A DNA stretch of 64,000 nt, taken from Bacillota bacterium. GTDB taxonomy: Bacteria; Bacillota; Sulfobacillia; JAMCWA01. The notes under the pieces were generated by a model. That model was given only the letters and a program-made list of their open reading frames with translations, ran no database searches and had not been told where the DNA came from. The stretch covers positions 26,850-90,849 of the forward strand of contig JAMCWA010000003.1 of the NCBI GenBank assembly GCA_023475165.1, in the 5' to 3' direction. The position numbers and the translations under genes were made by a program. This document shows, piece after piece, positions 58,660 to 64,000 of the stretch (position 1 is the first letter of the stretch; the number at the start of each line of letters is the position of its first letter).

Positions 58660-60018
58660 CTAATGCCGCCGAGCGTCGCTCGCGCGACCTTCGGCGCCCC
58701 TAGGCACCCCGCTGGGCAAGTCTCGCTCCTTTCCTTCCCCGGTGAGGCCTGTCCCGGCCGAGCCTTCTTCTTCCACCCTCAGGATTTGACGCAGGACGGC
58801 AGCCTTTTCCTCCGAAAGAGCGGCGCGTCCCTCAGCCGCCAGCGCCGCTCCGGTGATTACTACGGCTTCATCTGCGTCCAGAAAGAAGGTCCGTACTTCA
58901 ATTCCCCGCCGGTAGAAGAGGGCTCCCATATCTCCGGGCCCATGCCCGGCCGGCACGCCAATTCTCAGAAAGAGAGGGTTCGGCAGGCTTCCTGACGGCA
59001 GAATCCGGTAGGTACCGTTCCTGCCGAAGGTCAGACGAGGTTGTCGCAGTGGTCGCAGTCTGGCCACCTCGATCAGGTCACCCAGGAGGGAGCTGGCGGT
59101 GGCCAAACCCCCGGCCCCCTGGCCATAAAACATCGTCTCCCCGGAGGCGTCGCCTTCCACCAGGATGGCATTGAAGGAGTCGTTGACCTGAGCCAGGGGG
59201 TTACGCCGCCCCAAGAGGGTGGGTTGCACGGAGAGCTCCAGGGCATCGTCCCTCCGGATGACCTGGGCCAAGAGCTTCAGAGAATAGCCCAATCGCCTGG
59301 TTAAGGCCAGATCTCGGTGCTCCAGGTGACCGATGCCTTCCGTATGGATATCTTCGGGGGTAATAACGGTATTATAGGCCAGAGAAGCCAGGATGGCAAG
59401 CTTTCGGGCGGCGTCTCGGCCCTCGAGATCATCCGAGGGATCGGTCTCACTAAACCCCTTTTCCTGAGCCAGACGCAGGGCCGTCTCCAGTTCCAGACCC
59501 TCCTCACCCATCCTAGTGAGGATGTAGTTGGTGGTTCCATTGAGAATCCCACTGATGCGACAGATCTGGTTCCCGGCCAGGGATTCGGCCAGGGGACGAA
59601 TGATGGGAATGGCTCCGCCCACCGAGGCCTCAAATAAGACTTGACGACCGAAGGCCGCGGCCTTCTGAAAGATCTCGCGACCATGGAGGGCCAAAACCTC
59701 TTTGTTGGCTGTGACTACATCCTTTCCCTGCCCCAGTGCCTCCAGGATGTATTCTTTCGCTGGGCTTGTCCCGCCCATAGTTTCAATGACCACATCTATT
59801 TCCCGGTTCCGGAGAACTTCTTCAGCCTTGGTGGTGAGGAGGTTACTGGAGAGCCGGACGGGTCGGGGTTTGGCCAAGTCTCTTACCAGTATTTTCTTGA
59901 TGGTAAAACGGGCTCCCGCCTTTCCTTCCGCCAGGACACGGTTCTTTTCGAGGAGGAAGAGAAAGCTCCCGCCCACGTTACCCAGGCCCAAAAGGCCCAC
60001 TCCGATTTCTTGATGCAT
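58660..60018 (-). CDS. hom: Homoserine dehydrogenase
   Basis: This 452-residue enzyme reduces aspartate semialdehyde to homoserine. It has VGLLGLGNVGGSFL (NAD(P) loop), VVIETMGG, VVTANKEVLALHG, EASVGGAIPIIRPL, ISGILNGTTNYILT, FSETDPSDDLEGRDAARKLAILA (catalytic Asp and Lys) and GQGAGGLATASSLLGDL. The C-terminal ACT-like part (about 350-415) is weakly conserved. The last 35 residues (from about 418) are a Gly/Arg-rich tail encoded by GC-rich DNA next to the repeat. ATG 60018 is probable, but no strong ribosome site is seen. Confidence 0.94.
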   Translation of the reverse strand: MHQEIGVGLLGLGNVGGSFLFLLEKNRVLAEGKAGARFTIKKILVRDLAKPRPVRLSSNLLTTKAEEVLRNREIDVVIETMGGTSPAKEYILEALGQGKDVVTANKEVLALHGREIFQKAAAFGRQVLFEASVGGAIPIIRPLAESLAGNQICRISGILNGTTNYILTRMGEEGLELETALRLAQEKGFSETDPSDDLEGRDAARKLAILASLAYNTVITPEDIHTEGIGHLEHRDLALTRRLGYSLKLLAQVIRRDDALELSVQPTLLGRRNPLAQVNDSFNAILVEGDASGETMFYGQGAGGLATASSLLGDLIEVARLRPLRQPRLTFGRNGTYRILPSGSLPNPLFLRIGVPAGHGPGDMGALFYRRGIEVRTFFLDADEAVVITGAALAAEGRAALSEEKAAVLRQILRVEEEGSAGTGLTGEGKERDLPSGVPRGAEGRASDARRH

Positions 60019-60106
60019 AGGGTCCTACCTTTCCAAGTCGGCGTCCAAACCAATGGGTCAGAGCGCCTTACCGCTGCTTATCACGGCGGGTTTTTCCGAG
60101 AGCAGG

Positions 60107-60565
60107 TCAGGCCTGACTGACCAATTCTACTTTTGCCACCCCGTCCAGCCCGCGCAGGCGTTCGATGAAATCCTCCAATCCCACCGACATGGACCCGGTC
60201 TCAAAGGATATGGAGGCGTTGGCCACCCCCTGTAAGGGGAGCCCCTGGTTGATGGTTAAGACGTTTCCTTCCACTTGGGCCAAAGTCGAGAGAACGCGCG
60301 AAAGCACCCCCGTCTTGTGTTCCAGGAGAAGGTTGATCGTGATGATCTTTCCTTTGCTTCCTTCTGAAAAGGGGAAAACGGCATCTTTATACTTGTAAAA
60401 AGCGCTCCGGCTGATCCCGACCTGTTCTGCCGCCTCCTGCACCGTCCGGGCCTGGCCGCGTCGCAGGAGTTCCTTGGCCTTGACCGTCTTTTTAAAGACC
60501 TCAGGCAAGACGGAGCTTTGCACCAAGAAAAAGGTCATCCCTTTGTTTTCGAAGGAACGCAGCAT
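60107..60565 (-). CDS. pheB: ACT-domain protein of the PheB/UPF0735 family
   Basis: This 152-residue protein has an N-terminal helix-turn-helix-like part (AKELLRRGQARTVQEAAEQVGISRSAFYKYKDAVFPF) and a C-terminal ACT domain (LLLEHKTGVLSRVLSTLAQVEGNVLTINQ, about 85-150). The family is often annotated as chorismate mutase-like, but no enzyme site is visible; an amino acid-sensing regulator is more likely. ATG 60565 follows AAGGAGTG. It precedes hom, thrC, thrB and lysC, as in related genomes. Confidence 0.92.
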   Translation of the reverse strand: MLRSFENKGMTFFLVQSSVLPEVFKKTVKAKELLRRGQARTVQEAAEQVGISRSAFYKYKDAVFPFSEGSKGKIITINLLLEHKTGVLSRVLSTLAQVEGNVLTINQGLPLQGVANASISFETGSMSVGLEDFIERLRGLDGVAKVELVSQA

Positions 60566-60606
60566 CCTGTTCACTCCTTAAATACAACAATCCGCATAAT
60601 GAAGAC

Positions 60607-60635
60607 ATTATAGCGATTGTTCTGCCGTCTGGCAA
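60607..60635 (-). promoter_or_regulatory. Promoter of the pheB-hom-thr operon
   Basis: On the minus strand TTGCCA (60630-60635), 17 bp and TATAAT (60607-60612) lie about 40 bp before the pheB start. Confidence 0.8.
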
Positions 60636-60742
60636 AGCCTGTTTTCCTTCGAAAACGGTCTTGAGGACGCCTCCTTTTGAGAAATCGGCAACTTTCTCCC
60701 TGAGGCGAAGTGACAAACAATTTATTGCCAGCGGTCATCGAC

Positions 60743-60771
60743 AAAAAAAGCCCCGGTTGGACGAACCGGGG
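60743..60771 (-). terminator. Terminator after spoIVA
   Basis: CCCCGGTT/AACCGGGG is a perfect 8-bp stem with a 5-nt loop; on the minus strand TTTTTTT follows. The 220 bp between it and spoIVA (60772-60992) holds no recognised gene. Confidence 0.85.
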
Positions 60772-60992
60772 GAAAGAGCGGCATGGGGTGGGACGAGGGC
60801 TCCATTGGATGGACAAGGGGGTGGGAATTGGCTAGGGTCTTGGAAAGTCCGTTGGTGGAAAGTTTGAAAACCGGACGGGCGCTTTCTTGTGGGACAGGCG
60901 CATGCGGGTCCTGACGGGGCGTTCCTCGGCCTGCTGCAGCAGGAGCGCCTCACACGCCGTCGCTGGCAAGACCGCCCGGACGTCTCCCGGGA

Positions 60993-62471
60993 TCAGATAA
61001 TGATGCAAATGAGACCACCGCTGCCTTCGTTGACGATACGCTGCACCGTCTCCTGAAGTTTAGTTTGAGCGTTTGGCGGCATTCGGTAGAGTTTGTTGGA
61101 AATCCCCTCGCGCATGAGGTCGCTCAGGGGTTTTCCAAAGAGATTGGACTGCCAGATCTTGTTGGGGTCGTCCTCAAACTGTTCCATCATGTATTTTACC
61201 AGTTCTTCCGTTTGCTTCTCCGTGCCGATAATGGGGGTGACCTCCGTCTCCACATCCGCTTTCAGCAGATGGAAGGACGGTGCTTTAGCCTTCAGTCTGA
61301 CTCCAAAGCGGCCACCCTGTCGGATCAGCTCCGGTTCCTCGAAGACCAGATCGTTCAGCCCGGGAGCAACCATTCCATAACCGCTCTCGCTGACGTCCTG
61401 GAGAGCGGACGCAAATCGGTCATATTCTCGCTTGGCGACGATCAGTTCCTTCATCATCCGAATGACGTCCCTCTTGTCCTCCAAGGTATAGCCGCTCATC
61501 TCCTCCAGGAGATCATAGAAGAGGTTTTCCTTGGCCGTCATGTCGATCTTGGCCACACCACTACCCATGTCCATGCTGGTCAAGATTACTCTATCAATGA
61601 GCTCATGGGTAGAAAGTCGCTGGATGATGCGATCGACATCCCGTAAACGGCGAACATTGGCGGCCGCCTCATTGATGGCTTGCTCAAATTTGAGTCTGAG
61701 CCAGTGACGAGGCTCCACCTCTTCGATCCATTTGGGGAGATTGATGTTGACCTCCTTGACGGGGAATTCGTAGAGTACCTGTTCCAGCACCAGGTTGACG
61801 TCCTCCGCCGTCATTGTGGCGCAGTCCAGAGGAACCACCGAGACATCGTACTTTTCCTCCAGGTTGGCGGCCAGGGCGAGGACCTGCTGTGACATCGGTT
61901 CGGTACTGTTGAGGATGACGATAAAGGGCTTCCCCAGATCTCTGAGCTCGGCGACCACCCTTTCCTCGGCCTTGACATAGCTTTCCCTGGGGATATCAGT
62001 GATGGTGCCGTCGGTAGTCACGACCAACCCCAGGGTGGAATGCTCTGAGATGACCTTACGGGTCCCCACTTCGGCAGCCTCTTGGAAGGGGATCTCATTG
62101 GGAAACCAGGGGGTCATGACCATCCTGGGGCCACTTTCTTCCTGGTAACCCAGGGCCCCCTCCACGCCGTAGCCTACGCAATCTACCATCCTGACCCGGA
62201 GTTTAAGGTTATCCCGGACGGTTATCTCGATGCCGTCATCTGGGATGAACTTGGGCTCGGTGGTCATGATGGTTTTGCCGGCCGCGGCCTGGGGCAAGGC
62301 GTCAATGGCCCGCTGTCGCTCGTGGGGATCAGAAATGTTGGGCACGACCAAGAGATCCATGAAACGCTTGATGAAGGTTGACTTCCCAGTTCGGACGGGT
62401 CCGACGACGCCGATATAGATATCCCCGCCCGTCCTCTCGGCGATATCCTTGAAGATGTCAAACTTCTCCAA
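60993..62471 (-). CDS. spoIVA: Stage IV sporulation protein A, spore coat ATPase
   Basis: This 492-residue protein is the basement layer of the spore coat. It has Walker A GPVRTGKST (24-32), RMVDCVGYGVEGALGY, the TRKVISEHSTLGLVVTTDGTI and VILNSTEP regions, and ends IVNEGSGGLICIII. SpoIVA polymerises with ATP hydrolysis and is anchored on the forespore by SpoVM, encoded at 5246. TTG 62471 follows AAGGAGGGGAAGGG. The order plsY-gpsA-spoIVA is the usual one. A sigma-E-like promoter lies upstream. Confidence 0.97.
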   Translation of the reverse strand: MEKFDIFKDIAERTGGDIYIGVVGPVRTGKSTFIKRFMDLLVVPNISDPHERQRAIDALPQAAAGKTIMTTEPKFIPDDGIEITVRDNLKLRVRMVDCVGYGVEGALGYQEESGPRMVMTPWFPNEIPFQEAAEVGTRKVISEHSTLGLVVTTDGTITDIPRESYVKAEERVVAELRDLGKPFIVILNSTEPMSQQVLALAANLEEKYDVSVVPLDCATMTAEDVNLVLEQVLYEFPVKEVNINLPKWIEEVEPRHWLRLKFEQAINEAAANVRRLRDVDRIIQRLSTHELIDRVILTSMDMGSGVAKIDMTAKENLFYDLLEEMSGYTLEDKRDVIRMMKELIVAKREYDRFASALQDVSESGYGMVAPGLNDLVFEEPELIRQGGRFGVRLKAKAPSFHLLKADVETEVTPIIGTEKQTEELVKYMMEQFEDDPNKIWQSNLFGKPLSDLMREGISNKLYRMPPNAQTKLQETVQRIVNEGSGGLICIII

Positions 62472-62562
62472 ACCCTTCCCCTCCTTTTTCCCTCGTCACC
62501 CACGTCGGGCCCCGTCAGGACCCACCCGGAACATAATAGGCCGGGCAGTCAAAGTCTGCTAT

Positions 62563-62593
62563 ATGATATGCCGGGGTAGTACATTTATATGAC
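62563..62593 (-). promoter_or_regulatory. Sigma-E-like promoter of spoIVA
   Basis: On the minus strand GTCATAT (62587-62593), 16 bp and CATATCAT (62563-62570) resemble the mother-cell sigma-E consensus (-35 ATA, -10 CATAnnnT). spoIVA is sigma-E controlled in Bacillus. Confidence 0.6.
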
Positions 62594-62636
62594 GGCTGCC
62601 CGGCAACTTGACTACATTTATACTGGAAAATAAGAG

Positions 62637-62662
62637 GCACCGGCCTCTTTTTGTTCCGGTGC
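62637..62662 (-). terminator. Terminator after gpsA
   Basis: GCACCGG/CCGGTGC forms a 7-bp stem; on the minus strand it is followed by CTCTTATTTT. It separates the gpsA and spoIVA transcripts. Confidence 0.65.
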
Positions 62663-62714
62663 TTCAATGAGCGTCCAGGTGCGTCTTGGTCATTCAGCCG
62701 GCGGGAACGTTCAA

Positions 62715-63749
62715 TTATGAAAGGGTTTCGACCTCCTCTGTTTTTAGTCTGGACATCAGCGCGGGCACCGAGCGCCGGGGCTCTTTACCCTGAAAAAGGA
62801 TTTGGTACATCTCGTCAACGATGGGCATGGTTATCCCGTACTTGTGCGCCAGATGATGGGCGGCTTCAGTGGTAGCGATTCCTTCAATCACCGCTCGGGC
62901 TTCACCGAGGATCTCCTGTATCCCTTTTCCCCCACCTAACGCCAGACCGGCCTGACGGTTGCGACTGTAGTCGCCGGTACAGGTCAAGACCAGGTCTCCC
63001 AGACCAGAAAGCCCGGAGAAGGTTAAAGGGTTGGCTCCCATAGCCTTTCCCAGGCGGATCATTTCGGCCAGGCCGCGGGTGATGAAAGCGGCCCTGGCGT
63101 TTTGGCCCAGCCCCAGACCTTCGATGATCCCTACCCCAATGGCATAGATATTCTTCAAAGATCCCCCCAGCTCTACCCCCACCTGGTCGCCACTGGTATA
63201 AACCCGGAAAGAAGGGGTCATAAAAAGCTCTTGGATCTGGGTGGAGGTCCAACTGGAGGGTGATGCTACCACCGAGGCGGTAGGGAGCTCCCTTATCACT
63301 TCGATGGAAAAGTTGGGCCCAGAGAGGGTGCCCAGATGATCGGTCGGAAGAACGGGAATCTCCTCTCTAATCACCTCGGACATTCGCTTCAAGGTTGCCA
63401 CCTCCAATCCCTTGGTGGCGCTGACGACGATCTGCCCCTGATAATAGGGCGCCGTCTGACGGGCCAGATCGCGCATCCCGTGGGAGGCTGGCACCAGTAC
63501 CATTACTGGTGTTTGATCGAGGGCTTCCTCCAGGTTGTCCGTCGCCTGGAGAGTGGCCGGGAACGGCACCCCTGGAAAATGCGGCCGGCTTTCCCGCTCC
63601 CTCTGCATGGCCTTGGCCACTTCCCTCCGGCGGGACCAAAGCTTTACCGGATTCCCCTTGCGGGACAGCATAATGGCCAAAGCAGTTCCCCAGGCCCCGG
63701 CGGAGAGGACGGCGATCCGAGCCGGCTGGTCCTTCTTAAGTAAACTCAT
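62715..63749 (-). CDS. gpsA: Glycerol-3-phosphate dehydrogenase [NAD(P)+]
   Basis: The enzyme makes sn-glycerol-3-phosphate for PlsY. It has 344 residues from ATG 63749. Motifs are the nucleotide loop VLSAGAWGTALA, VSATKGLE, LSGPNFSIEV, GVELGGSLKNIYAIGVGIIEGLGLGQNARAAFITRGLAEM (catalytic Lys) and SGLGDLVLTCTG. The first Gly of the usual GAGSWGTAL loop is Ser here. The frame opens at 63794; none of the candidate starts has a strong ribosome site. It follows plsY closely. Confidence 0.95.
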   Translation of the reverse strand: MSLLKKDQPARIAVLSAGAWGTALAIMLSRKGNPVKLWSRRREVAKAMQRERESRPHFPGVPFPATLQATDNLEEALDQTPVMVLVPASHGMRDLARQTAPYYQGQIVVSATKGLEVATLKRMSEVIREEIPVLPTDHLGTLSGPNFSIEVIRELPTASVVASPSSWTSTQIQELFMTPSFRVYTSGDQVGVELGGSLKNIYAIGVGIIEGLGLGQNARAAFITRGLAEMIRLGKAMGANPLTFSGLSGLGDLVLTCTGDYSRNRQAGLALGGGKGIQEILGEARAVIEGIATTEAAHHLAHKYGITMPIVDEMYQILFQGKEPRRSVPALMSRLKTEEVETLS

Positions 63750-63806
63750 TTTTGCTTTAACACCAATCCATTCTTCCTCAAGCCCAAAGGCCATTGCCCG
63801 TCGGCT

Positions 63807-64000
63807 TCATCTTCTCTTCAAGATCAGCCTGTTTTCCGTTCCCGCCAACAGACGCTGGATGTTGGAACGATGGCGGTAAATGATGAGCAAGGCGGCTACG
63901 GTGACATAGATCTTGTAGGCCGCCGGCTCACGGGTGCCCAGGGTGATGAGCCAGGCCGAGCCCGCCCCCACAATGGAACCCAAAGAGACGTACTTGGTCA
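63807..64000 (-). CDS. plsY: Glycerol-3-phosphate acyltransferase PlsY (3' part only)
   Basis: The last 64 codons of a minus-strand gene run off the window. They encode KYVSLGSIVGAGSAWL, a hydrophobic helix (VTVAALLIIYRHRSNIQRLL) and GTENRL near the end, the conserved C-terminus of PlsY. The enzyme transfers acyl from acyl-phosphate (made by PlsX or FakA/B, both in this window) to glycerol-3-phosphate (from GpsA, next gene). Confidence 0.9.
   Translation of the reverse strand, partial: TKYVSLGSIVGAGSAWLITLGTREPAAYKIYVTVAALLIIYRHRSNIQRLLAGTENRLILKRR

Overview
The window comes from an endospore-forming Bacillota (Firmicutes), probably a clostridial or thermophilic anaerobe-type lineage. The evidence is the sporulation genes spoVM and spoIVA, three alpha/beta-type SASP genes, the germination protease gpr, good matches to sigma-G and sigma-E promoters, T-box leaders, strong GGAGG ribosome-binding sites, many GTG/TTG starts, and the gene order prkC-rsgA-rpe-spoVM-rpmB-asp23-fakA-recG known from Bacillus. 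The genus cannot be fixed from the sequence alone.

Layout, left half. Positions 1-11945 hold the prkC/rsgA/rpe block, an FMN riboswitch with a ribU-type riboflavin transporter, a 30-residue spoVM, rpmB, asp23, fakA, recG and a two-domain nitrilase. Positions 12115-24688 are an aromatic amino acid block. A tRNA-Trp T-box with a duplicated antiterminator/terminator precedes trpE-G-D-(orf)-C-F-B-A; a tRNA-Tyr T-box precedes DAHP synthase, tyrA and aroA. Positions 24713-26990 are a spore block: two forward SASP genes, one reverse SASP gene and gpr, the protease that degrades SASPs. Positions 27333-38859 run from rsmD-coaD through ylbL/sepM, yceD-rpmF to fatty-acid and phospholipid synthesis (fapR-plsX-fabH-degV-fabD-fabG-acpP-fabF-rnc). 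fapR has a good FapR operator. fabF carries an in-frame stop inside a short exact copy of the end of fabG.

Layout, right half. Positions 39167-45400 are mixed small genes: a polysaccharide deacetylase, DUF4264, MoaD/ThiS and MBL-fold proteins, and unknowns. Positions 45376-53745 are an accessory stretch on the minus strand: a DUF6062/HEAT/DUF6062 trio, an MFS transporter, then UspA plus a CPA-type cation/proton antiporter behind a fluoride riboswitch, and a dynamin-like GTPase behind a second fluoride riboswitch. A LysM protein with SOS boxes (YneA-like) follows. Positions 54611-60565 hold tRNA-Pro and aspartate-family genes (lysC, thrB, thrC, hom, a PheB-type ACT protein). The end holds spoIVA, gpsA and the 3' part of plsY. 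SpoVM and SpoIVA are known partners in spore coat assembly, and FakA, DegV (FakB-type), PlsX, PlsY and GpsA together supply phosphatidic acid precursors.

A structured intergenic repeat family recurs across the window, with one conserved end (CAGATGGGTGTTTTTCAGCG then GTCTCCTAG) and one end reading AGGAGACTGCTGACGAACTG. There are three full copies of about 240-320 bp, a second internal architecture present twice, and many fragments. They lie between genes and in places touch the stop codon or ribosome-binding site of a neighbour. The most novel signals are the fluoride-switch-controlled dynamin-like GTPase and this repeat family.
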